A DNA stretch of 26,778 nucleotides from an uncultured Treponema sp. (GTDB lineage Bacteria; Spirochaetota; Spirochaetia; Treponematales; Treponemataceae). Of the stretch, positions 7,054 to 14,768 are shown in pieces (positions within the stretch are counted from its first letter, which is position 1; every line of letters starts with the position of its first letter). The DNA lies in contig CALDIB010000100.1 in the NCBI GenBank assembly GCA_937902125.1, positions 1 through 26,778 on the forward strand, read 5' to 3'. The notes under the pieces were generated by a model that ran no database searches, was not told where the DNA came from, and was given only the letters and a program-made list of their open reading frames with translations. A program made the position numbers and the translations under genes.

Positions 7054-7695
7054 CTATAAAACAAATTGCTTGATTTCTTCCGGACTCTGGGCAAAAAAAT
7101 CGGCGCCGGCGGCCTCCAGTTCCTCCCGCGAGCCGTAGCCGTAAAGAACGCCGATGGATTTTATTCCCGCGCCCTTGGCGCCTTCAATGTCAAACTTGCG
7201 GTCGCCAATCATGACAGCATCTTCTTTGCGTTCTGAAGAAAGCGCCAAGGCCCTTTGAATTAGAACAGTTTTGTTTGGCGAGAGCATTTCCCGGCCTGGG
7301 CCCACAATCGCGTCAAAGAAATCCTTTAGCCCAACATGCCCAATGACGCGCTCCGCCATGTCTTGCGGCTTTGAGGTGGCCACCATCAGAGAAATTCCCG
7401 CCTCTTTTAACGACCGCAACAATTCAGGAATTCCTTCAAAGACCGGAGCGTTCTTGTATTCTTCTTTTTCGTAAAGCTCGCGGTAAAGGCGGACCGCCTC
7501 TTCGCCGACCGCTCCGTTCAGTCCGTAAAATTCGGAAAATGAAACGTAAAGGGGAGGGCCGATAAAGCGCTTTAATTTTTTTTCATCCGTCTCGTGGACG
7601 CCCATTTTTGTAAGCGCGTACTTTGCCGACGCAAGAATTCCAAACTCCGACTGCGTCAGCGTTCCGTCCAAGTCAAACAATGCCAATTTGTACAT
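7054..7695 (-). CDS. HAD-family phosphatase, phosphoglycolate phosphatase-like
   Basis: The protein is a 213-residue cytoplasmic HAD hydrolase. Motif I is LFDLDGTLT with nucleophile Asp8 and Asp10, motif II is the VATSK segment, a lysine sits in SPNKTVLIQRAL, and motif IV is IGDRKFDIEGAKGAG. The helical cap after motif I, and sequences such as GPPLYVSF and GYGSREEL, resemble Gph/PpaX-like enzymes acting on small phosphate esters. The substrate is not certain. I start at ATG 7695, which gives the family-typical MYKLALFDLDG. A perfect TATAAT at 7707-7702 lies six bases upstream, so longer starts (to 7770) would lie ahead of the transcript. The transcript is predicted to be leaderless. Confidence 0.85.
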   Translation of the reverse strand: MYKLALFDLDGTLTQSEFGILASAKYALTKMGVHETDEKKLKRFIGPPLYVSFSEFYGLNGAVGEEAVRLYRELYEKEEYKNAPVFEGIPELLRSLKEAGISLMVATSKPQDMAERVIGHVGLKDFFDAIVGPGREMLSPNKTVLIQRALALSSERKEDAVMIGDRKFDIEGAKGAGIKSIGVLYGYGSREELEAAGADFFAQSPEEIKQFVL

Positions 7696-7701
7696 GCGGT
7701 G

Positions 7702-7707
7702 ATTATA
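7702..7707 (-). promoter_or_regulatory. -10 box of the HAD phosphatase gene
   Basis: A perfect TATAAT on the minus strand stands six bases from the ATG, placing the expected transcription start on the A of the start codon. The -35 region is weak (TTTCAT at 17 bases). Confidence 0.55.
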
Positions 7708-7817
7708 GCGCAAGTCCCGCGGCAATGAAAACAGTAAAAAAACGAGCGGCTTCCAGTCACGCCGCGCCATTGCGAAACCGCTAGATATCGTCGCTACACG
7801 CTGTTTGCGCCTTGAAA

Positions 7818-7986
7818 CTATTTATTATGCCGCTATCGCGGCACGCGCAAACATAGTGTTTTCGCATGGCGCCCCGCTCCTTCGCGCCGCTCTTTTATTG
7901 TCAGAGAAATGCAGCTTGTTATCCGCCGCGCGTTGCGTGTCGGGCTCTGCAAGGAAATTATTTACATTGCCGCTCACGCGGCATTC
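7818..7986. repeat. Two diverged copies of a stem-loop repeat
   Basis: The segment at 7818-7852 (GAAACTATTTATTATGCCGC, then TATCGCGGCA) recurs with changes at 7953-7986 (GAAATTATTTACATTGCCGC, then TCACGCGGCA). Both contain a TGCCGC/GCGGCA hairpin. Each is followed by a TCAGAGAA stretch, at 7909 and 7990. The stretch 7771-8140 contains no convincing gene. Confidence 0.5.
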
Positions 7987-8018
7987 GAGTCAGAGAAGTA
8001 TTTGATTGTGAGGACCCG
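7974..8018 (-). pseudogene. Displaced, diverged copy of the gap 3' end
   Basis: On the minus strand this reads VLTIKYFSDSNAA and then TGA. The intact gap gene about 165 bases to the right ends MVRTIKYFSENC and then TAA. TIKYFS is identical in residues, with changes in the ATC/ATT and AAA/AAG codons. It is in the same orientation as gap. It looks like the leftover end of another gap allele, by the same logic as the fragment downstream of icd. Confidence 0.5.
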
Positions 8019-8083
8019 TCCGAGAAAACGCGAGCAGTGCGGAGCGTTTTTACCGGACTAATCGAAAGAACAATCAAATACTT
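7996..8083. repeat. Long imperfect palindrome with gap-derived arms
   Basis: The 14-base arms AAGTATTTGATTGT (7996-8009) and ACAATCAAATACTT (8070-8083) are perfect inverted copies. Inside them GTCCG/CGGAC and AAAACGC/GCGTTTT pair further. Both outer arms match the gap 3' end: the left arm reads TIKYF on the minus strand and the right arm reads RTIKY on the plus strand. Confidence 0.6.
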
Positions 8084-8116
8084 AAAAAAAATGCGTCTCC
8101 CGAAAGGAAGACGCAT
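8084..8116 (-). terminator. Intrinsic terminator of gap
   Basis: On the minus strand the stem ATGCGTCT/AGACGCAT (8116-8109 and 8098-8091) is followed by seven T residues (8090-8084). It lies 25 bases past the gap stop. Confidence 0.8.
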
Positions 8117-8140
8117 TTAAGGTTCAGCTAAAAGCTAGAG

Positions 8141-9175
8141 TTAGCAGTTCTCAGAGAAGTACTTAATTGTTCTTACCATTTGGCTTGTGTAGCTGTTCTC
8201 GTTATCATACCAAGAAACAACTTCAACCTGGTATGTGTCGTCGTCAATCTTGGAAACCATTGTCTGAGTGGCGTCGAACAATGAGCCGTAGCGCATTCCG
8301 ATGATGTCGCTTGAAACGATTTCGTCTTCGTTGTAGCCGAAAGACTCAGTGGCGGCGGCCTTCATGGCGGCGTTGATGGATTCCTTTGTGACGTCCTTGC
8401 CCTTAACTACGGCGAACAACAAAGTTGTTGAGCCTGTGGGTGTCGGAACGCGCTGGGCAGAACCAATCAATTTTCCGTTCAACTCGGGGATTACAAGACC
8501 GATGGCCTTGGCGGCTCCTGTTGAGTTGGGAACGATGTTCTGGGCGCCGGCGCGCGATCGGCGGAGGTCGCCCTTGCGCTGCGGTCCGTCCAAAATCATC
8601 TGGTCGCCAGTGTAGGCGTGGATTGTAGACATGATTCCAGACTGGATCGGGTACTTGTCGTTAAGAGCCTTGGCCATCGGGGCCAAGCAGTTTGTTGTGC
8701 AAGACGCGGCAGAGATGATGTTGTCGTTCTTTGTCAATGTCTTGTGGTTTACGTTGAATACGATTGTGGGAAGGTCGTTTCCGGCAGGAGCTGAAATTAC
8801 AACCTTGCGGGCGCCGGCCTTGATGTGGGCTTCTGACTTTTCCTTAGATGTGTAGAAACCTGTGCACTCAAGAACAACGTCAACCTTGTTGGCCGCCCAG
8901 GGGCAGTTGGCCGCGTCTTTCTCGGCGTAAATCTTGATTTCCTTTCCGTCAACGATGATTGAATCGTCTGTGGCTGAAACAGTGTGCTTGCCTTCGCCAA
9001 TCTTTCCGCAGAATCCGCCCTGCGCTGTGTCATACTTCAAAAGGTGGGCGAGCATCTTGGGGCTTGTGAGGTCGTTGATAGCGACAACTTCATAACCTTT
9101 CGCGTCAAACATCTGGCGGAAAGCCAAACGGCCAATGCGGCCGAAACCATTGATAGCAACTCTAACGTCTGCCAT
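8141..9175 (-). CDS. gap: Glyceraldehyde-3-phosphate dehydrogenase
   Basis: The glycolytic enzyme oxidises and phosphorylates glyceraldehyde 3-phosphate with NAD. The 344-residue chain has the Rossmann start VAINGFGRIGRLAFRQM, the catalytic motif SAASCTTNCLAP with Cys159, the base His186 in STIHAYTGDQ, and the C-terminal block SWYDNENSYTSQMVRTIKYF. The ATG at 9175 gives the family-standard N-terminus and has AGGAG eight bases upstream; the 80 codons of open frame before it are not supported. A good promoter lies at 9209-9237 with a normal leader of about 30 bases, unlike the leaderless neighbours. An intrinsic terminator follows. Beyond it are the fragments resembling its own 3' end. Confidence 0.97.
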   Translation of the reverse strand: MADVRVAINGFGRIGRLAFRQMFDAKGYEVVAINDLTSPKMLAHLLKYDTAQGGFCGKIGEGKHTVSATDDSIIVDGKEIKIYAEKDAANCPWAANKVDVVLECTGFYTSKEKSEAHIKAGARKVVISAPAGNDLPTIVFNVNHKTLTKNDNIISAASCTTNCLAPMAKALNDKYPIQSGIMSTIHAYTGDQMILDGPQRKGDLRRSRAGAQNIVPNSTGAAKAIGLVIPELNGKLIGSAQRVPTPTGSTTLLFAVVKGKDVTKESINAAMKAAATESFGYNEDEIVSSDIIGMRYGSLFDATQTMVSKIDDDTYQVEVVSWYDNENSYTSQMVRTIKYFSENC

Positions 9176-9182
9176 ATTGCAT

Positions 9183-9237
9183 CTCCTAAAAAGAATTCTT
9201 TGCCATACAATATAGCGTTTTTGCGGAATTTGTTCAA
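9183..9237 (-). promoter_or_regulatory. gap promoter and ribosome binding site
   Basis: On the minus strand TTGAAC (9237-9232), spacer 17, TATATT (9214-9209), then a leader with AGGAG at 9187-9183. This is a conventional leadered start and contrasts with the promoter of folE on the other side. Confidence 0.75.
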
Positions 9238-9262
9238 GCGGGAAGGCCGCCATTCGCCGCGA

Positions 9263-9291
9263 TTGACACAAGGGGGCCAAACGCCTAAAAT
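9263..9291 (+). promoter_or_regulatory. Sigma70-type promoter of folE
   Basis: Consensus TTGACA (9263-9268), spacer 17, TAAAAT (9286-9291). The ATG at 9300 starts nine bases after the -10 box with no Shine-Dalgarno sequence, so a leaderless or nearly leaderless mRNA is expected. Confidence 0.75.
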
Positions 9292-9299
9292 GGCGTTTT

Positions 9300-9857
9300 A
9301 TGATAGACGAGGAAAAAGTCAGGCAGGCCGTCATTCTTTTTTTGGAGGGAATCGGCGAAAGTCCGGAAAGGGAAGGCCTTAGGGAAACTCCCGACCGGGT
9401 GGCCCGGGCCTGCAAGGAAATATTCGGCGGCTACGACGGAGACCCAAAGAAAGTACTTTTAAAGCGCTTCGACTCTTCCGCCAGAGACCTTGTAATAGAA
9501 AAAGACATTCAATTTTATTCCATGTGCGAGCACCACTTGCTGCCCTTTTACGGAAAAGTGGCCGTGGGCTATGTTCCCAACGGAAAAGTGGTTGGATTGA
9601 GCAAACTTGTCCGCTTGGTGAGCCTTTACGCCCGCCGCGCGCAAATTCAAGAAAATCTCACCGAGCAAATTGCCGACGCTTTGATGAAAAACTTGGACGC
9701 CAAGGGCGTGATTGTCTATGTTCAGGCGGAACACATGTGCATGTCCATGAGGGGGGTGAATTGTCCAGGAACGACAACCTCCACACTTTCCCACCGCGGA
9801 CTTTTAAGCGACGACAAGGCTCTTCGCGACGCTTTTTTTGAGAGAATCAAGTTATGA
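9300..9857 (+). CDS. folE: GTP cyclohydrolase I
   Basis: The enzyme converts GTP to dihydroneopterin triphosphate, the first step of folate and pterin synthesis. The 185-residue protein has the usual length. The zinc site is visible as Cys76 with His78/79 in SMCEHHLLPF and Cys147 in AEHMCMSMRGV. Other family blocks are RETPDRVARA (28-37), KVVGLSKLVRLV (96-107) and the C-terminal GTTTSTLSHRG. It overlaps the following reductase gene by four bases (ATGA), so the two are co-translated. The start is preceded by a strong promoter and no ribosome binding site. Confidence 0.96.
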   Translation: MIDEEKVRQAVILFLEGIGESPEREGLRETPDRVARACKEIFGGYDGDPKKVLLKRFDSSARDLVIEKDIQFYSMCEHHLLPFYGKVAVGYVPNGKVVGLSKLVRLVSLYARRAQIQENLTEQIADALMKNLDAKGVIVYVQAEHMCMSMRGVNCPGTTTSTLSHRGLLSDDKALRDAFFERIKL

Positions 9858-10369
9858 AAGTTGTCCTTTACATGGCTTCTTCCATGGACGGAATCGTTGC
9901 TGTGGACAAAGAGCGGGGCATAGAAAAATACGGCTCAAAAGAAGACCATGATTTTTTTATCGGGGAATCCAAAAAATGCGACGCGGTTGTTATGGGAAAG
10001 AACACTTCCTTTTGCAAAATTTCAGGGGTTCCCAACGTGATTTTAACCCACGATTCAAAATTGCAAAAAGCCGGCGACGGCCGCCTTTACCTTTGCGGCG
10101 ACCCAAAAGAAATTTATTCGGAACTGGAAAACAGGGGGTTTAAAAAAGTCGCGCTTTTAGGAGGGCCGGCCACCAACGCGCAATTTTTGCGCTTGGGCCT
10201 TGTGGACGAAATTTTTTTGACGGTGGAGCCTGTCACGATAGGAAAAGGCCTTCATTTTTTAAACGAGGCCTTGGAAAGCCGCTGGACTTTGACCGACACA
10301 AAAATCCTCAACAAAAAGGGAAGCCTTGTCCTTCACTACAAAAAGGCGGCCGGCTTTGGGGAGAGATAA
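9854..10369 (+). CDS. RibD C-terminal/dihydrofolate reductase-like protein
   Basis: The 171-residue cytoplasmic protein belongs by pattern to the RibD-C/DHFR fold. It has the N-terminal strand and substrate loop VLYMASSMDGIVA, the CDAVVMGKNTS segment, and the NADPH-binding ALLGGPATNAQFLRLGLVDE, followed by LTVEPVTIGKG. The family includes reductases of riboflavin intermediates and alternative dihydrofolate or dihydropterin reductases. The ATGA overlap with folE argues for a pterin or folate substrate here, which is inference. I see no classical FolA in this window. A weak AT-rich hairpin (ATAAAAA-CTCC-TTTTTAT) follows at about 10368-10385. Confidence 0.75.
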   Translation: MKVVLYMASSMDGIVAVDKERGIEKYGSKEDHDFFIGESKKCDAVVMGKNTSFCKISGVPNVILTHDSKLQKAGDGRLYLCGDPKEIYSELENRGFKKVALLGGPATNAQFLRLGLVDEIFLTVEPVTIGKGLHFLNEALESRWTLTDTKILNKKGSLVLHYKKAAGFGER

Positions 10370-10418
10370 AAAACTCCTTTTTATTTTGTTTTCTATAGAT
10401 TATTTTTGCGCCATTCAT

Positions 10419-10451
10419 TATAATAAAGGCTCATACTGTCTAAAAATGGAG
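10419..10451 (+). promoter_or_regulatory. Probable -10 box and ribosome binding site of the barrel gene
   Basis: TATAAT at 10419-10424 has no convincing -35 box. GGAG at 10448-10451 lies seven bases before the ATG at 10459, giving a leader of about 28 bases. Confidence 0.45.
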
Positions 10452-10458
10452 TAGCGCT

Positions 10459-11493
10459 ATGAAAAAAATCATTTTGTCTTTTGTCGCGGCCGCCTTCGCA
10501 TTGACAGCCGCCGCGGCTTACAATCCGCCTGTTCAAGGCGAGAATCTTTTTTACTTGAGCCACCCGGAACTTTTAACAAGCGGAAATTCTGTGGCTGGCG
10601 GCGGACTTGAGTCCATAATTCCAGCCAGCGGAACCATAAACCCCGCCTTGATTGGCTTGGAAGAGCGAGTTTCCCTTGACTTGGGCTACACAGGCATGAT
10701 AAACGGCTTGAGCGAAAGCAGAGGAAACAAAAAATACGCCCAGGCTTTTGGAACCGGAATCTTGATTCCCACAGACTGGGCCAACATTGGAGCCGAAATA
10801 CAGGGCGTTTTCAGCGAATTTTACAATATGCCCTTGGGCAACAGCATTCATTTAAAGACTTTCGCCGCCAAGCAATTCATGGACAAACTTTACATCGGCG
10901 TTGGCGTGGGTTTTGGCTACGAGATGGAGTTTCATAAGGATTGGGCGCTCACAGCCGACATTGGCGCCCTTTACAATTTTGGCGACTTGGGCTTCCTCAA
11001 GAATTTTAGAATCGCGGCCAGCGCCAACAACCTTGGAAAGACCATCAACTTTGGCGCGGACAACGCTTGGCAGGGCTACCCTTCCGCGTTCACCTTTAGA
11101 GGCGGAGCCGCCGCGGAATTGATTCAGAGTGAAAAATTTGTCTTGGGCCTTTCCCTTGATGTAACCACTCCGCTTTTTGTGAATTTAATATTTGACTCTG
11201 GAATTCAGATGAGGATTTGCGACTTTGTTCAAATCAATTCCTCTTGGGAATGGAACGCGGAGGAAGCCTGGGACGGCCACAATTCTTGGATTCCCACCAT
11301 CGGCGTCATTTTCAAGTTCAACATAGGAATGGGTAAGAGCGACTTTGTTCGCAAGAACGATTGGTCAAAGAGCGAGCTTTGTCCGTCCGCCGCGTGGAAG
11401 AACGTTGACGGCGACATCAACATGATTGGCCTTGGGGCCGTCTTGCGCTTGGGCCAAAAGGACAGATCCGGACCTGACATCGAAATGGAATAA
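10459..11493 (+). CDS. UPF0164/FadL-like outer-membrane beta-barrel protein
   Basis: This 344-residue exported protein has a signal peptide (MKKIILSFVAAAFALTAAAA, cut near residue 20). The mature part has a PASGTINPALIGLEERVSL segment and many strand-like stretches rich in Gly, Phe and Tyr. This resembles the treponemal UPF0164 family, which is modelled as FadL-type outer-membrane barrels for hydrophobic ligands. The family call rests on pattern recognition. The gene is followed after 17 bases by the large OmpA-like envelope protein with its own AAGGAG, so the two form an operon and may act together at the outer membrane. No ligand can be inferred. Confidence 0.65.
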   Translation: MKKIILSFVAAAFALTAAAAYNPPVQGENLFYLSHPELLTSGNSVAGGGLESIIPASGTINPALIGLEERVSLDLGYTGMINGLSESRGNKKYAQAFGTGILIPTDWANIGAEIQGVFSEFYNMPLGNSIHLKTFAAKQFMDKLYIGVGVGFGYEMEFHKDWALTADIGALYNFGDLGFLKNFRIAASANNLGKTINFGADNAWQGYPSAFTFRGGAAAELIQSEKFVLGLSLDVTTPLFVNLIFDSGIQMRICDFVQINSSWEWNAEEAWDGHNSWIPTIGVIFKFNIGMGKSDFVRKNDWSKSELCPSAAWKNVDGDINMIGLGAVLRLGQKDRSGPDIEME

Positions 11494-11510
11494 TTTAAGG
11501 AGCGTTCACA

Positions 11511-14500
11511 ATGAAAAAACTTCGCGCTGCGTCAATTCTTTTGTGTGGAGCCTTGGCCGCGGCCCTTTTTGCGGCCGACGTTTCCAATCAGCCTAAATAC
11601 ATTTCTCCCAACAACGACGGCGTCCAAGACTCGCTTGAGGTGAAATTCAGCGTAAAGGACAAAAGCAAAATTTTGGGCTGGTCTTTGATAATAGAAGATT
11701 CAAGCGGAAAAGTTGTCCGAACAATCGGCAACAAAATCGCTCTGCCCACCTCGCTCAACGCGAAGAGTTTTTTCAAGCAAATCGCTTCAAAAAAACAGTC
11801 TGTCGAAGTTCCTCCGATTGTGGTTTGGAACGGAGCTTTGGACAACGGCGAGACCGCGCCCGACGGCGAGTATTTTTATTACATCACTGCTGTTGACGAG
11901 CGCAAAAACCAAAATTCCACAAAAAAGAATTCCGTAATAGTAAAAAACACTCCGCCTCAGATCAAACTTTCGGTTTTGCCCGAAGGCCAAAGAATTTTTG
12001 GCGAGGGCGACAAGCCGGAATTTTATTTTGGCCAGGAAGGCTCAAAGGAAGACAAGTGGGTCGCCAAGATTGAGGGCGCGGACGGCAAGGTTGTCCGAAA
12101 CTATGTTTGGACGGACAGCGAGCCAAAGCCGTTTTCTTGGAACGGAACCGACGACAAGGGCGTTATTGTTCCCGACGGCGTTTACAAGTATTCAATAACC
12201 GCCACTGACCGCGCCGGAAACACCGCGCCCCTTACCGAAGCGTCCAACATTATTTTTTCAGCCGAAAAGCCTGAAACCAACGTTTTTGTTTCTGGCTCCC
12301 GCTATTTCTCAATCCCGCAAAGCAGCCCTATAAACACGGTGAAGCTTGAGGTTGTGATTCCCGAGCCAAGAAAAAACAGCGGAAACGCCTTGGTGTCTTG
12401 GAGCGTTGACATTATGGACAAGAACGGAGGCGTTGTCAAAAGTTGGTCCGGCGCTCGGGGCGACATTCCTCCAAAAGAAATCCTTTACGACGGAAAGGAC
12501 AAGAGCGGCTCTAGAATTTCCGACGGCGAGTATTACGCGCGGGTCAACGCCGAATACTTGAACGGCTACAAGGCGCCGCCTGTAAATTCTCCTGTTTTTG
12601 TCTTTGACACGATTTCTCCTTATGCGTCAATTCTTTCTTACGACGACGTGTTCAGTCCTGACGGAGACGGAAACAAGGACGTTTTCATGCTCAGGCAAAA
12701 GAATCCCGACAAAAAAGGCGGGGCTCCTGTTCGCAATTGGACTGGAAGAATCTTAAAATCAGGAACAAACGAAGTTGTTTATGAGTGGAAATTTGGCGCC
12801 AACTTGATGGACGTTGTTTCATGGAACGGCTTGGACTTGAACGGAAAACTTTGCTCCGACGGCGAATATGAATACGAAATCAGCGCCAGCGACTTGGCGG
12901 GAAATTCTTTCAGCGCCAAGACGATGAGCCCTTTCAAGCTTGACACTTCAAAGACTGAGGTCATGCTTTCGGCGGGAGAGGCGGCCTTCAACCCCAACGG
13001 AAAGCGCAAGGCCGTTTCTTATTCAAGCGTTCTAAAATCCAGCGCCGTAAAGTCATACAATTTTGAGATAAAGAACTCAAGCGCCTCGACGGTTTTCAGC
13101 TTGCAAGGAAGCGGAAACGTTCCTGAAAAAATCACTTGGAATGGAAAGTCAAACGCTGGAATCCTCTGCGACGACGGAAAATACGTGGCCACGCTTTCGA
13201 TTGAGTCGGCCAACGGCTCTTCCGCCAAAGCGTCCGCCGCTCCTGTTGAGATAGACACAAAGGTTCCTTACGCCGATTTGCGGCTTTTGGACGTTATTTT
13301 CAGTCCCGACGGCGACGGCCGCAAGGACAGCGTTGCGGCCTCCGCTCCTGATTCGTCATACGAAGACGAATGGATCCTTAAAGTTGTGGATTCCAATGGA
13401 AAGCCGGCCAAGACATTTGAGTGGTCTGGAAAGCTTCCTCCAAAAATCGAATGGGATGGAAGCGACGACAACGGAAACAAGGCGCCCGACGGAAAATACG
13501 CCTTTGTCTTTTCTTCAACGGACAAGGCTGGAAACGAATTTAACAAAACGCTTGACGGAATCGTTTTGGACACTAGGCCGACCACCGCTTACGTTACGGC
13601 GGCCTTGCCGGGCATCAGCCCCCTTTCGGCCGCCGGCTTGACCGAGCAAAAGTTTGCGGTTCGCATGAGCTTGAACGAGGGAATCGATTCTTGGACTTTT
13701 GAAATAGTTGACGCCAAGGATAAGCCCGTCTATAAATTTGACAGCGCGTCAAAAACAGTTCCGTCCGCCTTTGCGTGGAACGGAAAAGACAACGCCGCCA
13801 AAGACCTTGAGGGTTCCTTTGCCGGCCGTCTAAGAATTGAATACGCCAAGGGAAACCTTGTTGACGTTAAGACAGGCGCCTTCATTTGTTCCGTCACTCC
13901 GCCGGCCTTGACGGTCAGCGTGGCTCCTGAATTCTTCAGCCCGGACAACGACGGAACCGACGACGACTGTTTCATCTCCTTGCGGGGCTCCGCGGCTAAT
14001 GGAGCCAAGCTTGTAAGCTGGTCGTTCAGCATCAACAATCCAAAGGAAGCCGGAAAAGAAGGCGCTTTCTGGAAGACAAGCGGAAGCGACAAGATTACCC
14101 CGCAAATTGTTTGGGACGGCTTGAGCAACACCAGCGTGGAAAAGAACGGAAAGGCCGAGCGGGTTCAGTCCGCCATGGACTATCCTTATGTCTTTACGGC
14201 CACCGACAGCTTGGGCCTTGCAAGCGTCAAAACCGGCGTGATTCCTGTTGACATTTTGGTTATTCCAGAAGGCGACGCCCTTAAAATGGCCGTTCCTTCA
14301 ATCATATTCCGCTCCAACCACGCCGACTTCAAGACGGCCGACGAAGCCGCGGGAAGCCAGGTCACAAAGGAGCAGGCCGCCAACAATGTCCGCGTGTTAA
14401 AGCGCGTGGCGGAGATTCTTAAGAAATTCCCGGACTACACTGTTACGGTCGCTGGCCACGCCAACAAGACCGGCGCCAAGGGCGAGGATGAAATTTTGCT

Positions 14501-14672
14501 GAACCTTTCAAACGCCAGAGCCGCTTTTGTAAAAGAGCGCTTGGTTGAATACGGAATCAAGGCCGACCGCTTGTCGTCGGAAGGAAAGGGCGGAAGCCAG
14601 CCTGTGGCTGACCTTAGCGACACGGCCAACTGGTGGAAGAACCGCAGGGTTGAGTTTATACTGCACAAATAG
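11511..14672 (+). CDS. Large envelope protein with FlgD-type Ig-like repeats and C-terminal OmpA-like domain
   Basis: This protein of 1053 residues starts with a signal peptide (MKKLRAASILLCGALAAALF). It then has a series of repeats with the pattern W-[ND]-G-x-[DS]-x-x-G-x-x-x-x-DG-x-Y, ending A-x-D-x-AGN, as in FlgD-like Ig domains. Four units open with an acidic loop such as FSPDGDGNKD (residues about 31, 381, 597 and 809), which looks like a calcium-binding DxDxDG loop. About residues 926-1053 form an OmpA-like peptidoglycan-binding domain with VAGHANKTG, LSNARAAFVKERL and NRRVEFIL. The protein should link the outer membrane or periplasm to the cell wall. It follows the barrel gene in the same operon. 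A strong terminator follows immediately. Confidence 0.8.
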   Translation: MKKLRAASILLCGALAAALFAADVSNQPKYISPNNDGVQDSLEVKFSVKDKSKILGWSLIIEDSSGKVVRTIGNKIALPTSLNAKSFFKQIASKKQSVEVPPIVVWNGALDNGETAPDGEYFYYITAVDERKNQNSTKKNSVIVKNTPPQIKLSVLPEGQRIFGEGDKPEFYFGQEGSKEDKWVAKIEGADGKVVRNYVWTDSEPKPFSWNGTDDKGVIVPDGVYKYSITATDRAGNTAPLTEASNIIFSAEKPETNVFVSGSRYFSIPQSSPINTVKLEVVIPEPRKNSGNALVSWSVDIMDKNGGVVKSWSGARGDIPPKEILYDGKDKSGSRISDGEYYARVNAEYLNGYKAPPVNSPVFVFDTISPYASILSYDDVFSPDGDGNKDVFMLRQKNPDKKGGAPVRNWTGRILKSGTNEVVYEWKFGANLMDVVSWNGLDLNGKLCSDGEYEYEISASDLAGNSFSAKTMSPFKLDTSKTEVMLSAGEAAFNPNGKRKAVSYSSVLKSSAVKSYNFEIKNSSASTVFSLQGSGNVPEKITWNGKSNAGILCDDGKYVATLSIESANGSSAKASAAPVEIDTKVPYADLRLLDVIFSPDGDGRKDSVAASAPDSSYEDEWILKVVDSNGKPAKTFEWSGKLPPKIEWDGSDDNGNKAPDGKYAFVFSSTDKAGNEFNKTLDGIVLDTRPTTAYVTAALPGISPLSAAGLTEQKFAVRMSLNEGIDSWTFEIVDAKDKPVYKFDSASKTVPSAFAWNGKDNAAKDLEGSFAGRLRIEYAKGNLVDVKTGAFICSVTPPALTVSVAPEFFSPDNDGTDDDCFISLRGSAANGAKLVSWSFSINNPKEAGKEGAFWKTSGSDKITPQIVWDGLSNTSVEKNGKAERVQSAMDYPYVFTATDSLGLASVKTGVIPVDILVIPEGDALKMAVPSIIFRSNHADFKTADEAAGSQVTKEQAANNVRVLKRVAEILKKFPDYTVTVAGHANKTGAKGEDEILLNLSNARAAFVKERLVEYGIKADRLSSEGKGGSQPVADLSDTANWWKNRRVEFILHK

Positions 14673-14708
14673 GAAAAAGACGACGCGCTTGCGCGCGCGT
14701 CTTTTTCC
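14672..14708. terminator. Intrinsic terminator after the OmpA-like gene
   Basis: A long stem GGAAAAAGACG/CGTCTTTTTCC (14672-14682 and 14698-14708) has further GC pairing inside. It is symmetric, so it could also stop transcripts from hslO on the other strand. A second T run lies at 14763-14770. Confidence 0.8.
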
Positions 14709-14768
14709 GGCCAACTTCAAAGCGGACTCAAGGTCAAGCCTTTCGCCGTTTGGCCTTGCCGCTTTTTT

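Noticed and set aside
7805..8120. Two small plus-strand open frames in the gap before gap
   Set aside because: They run through stem-loops and gap-derived relics, with no ribosome binding site and no family resemblance. The end of the second is just the terminator stem.
9176..9415. N-terminal extension of GAPDH by 80 codons
   Set aside because: The family N-terminus begins at 9175, AGGAG precedes it, and the extension runs through the gap promoter and into folE on the other strand.
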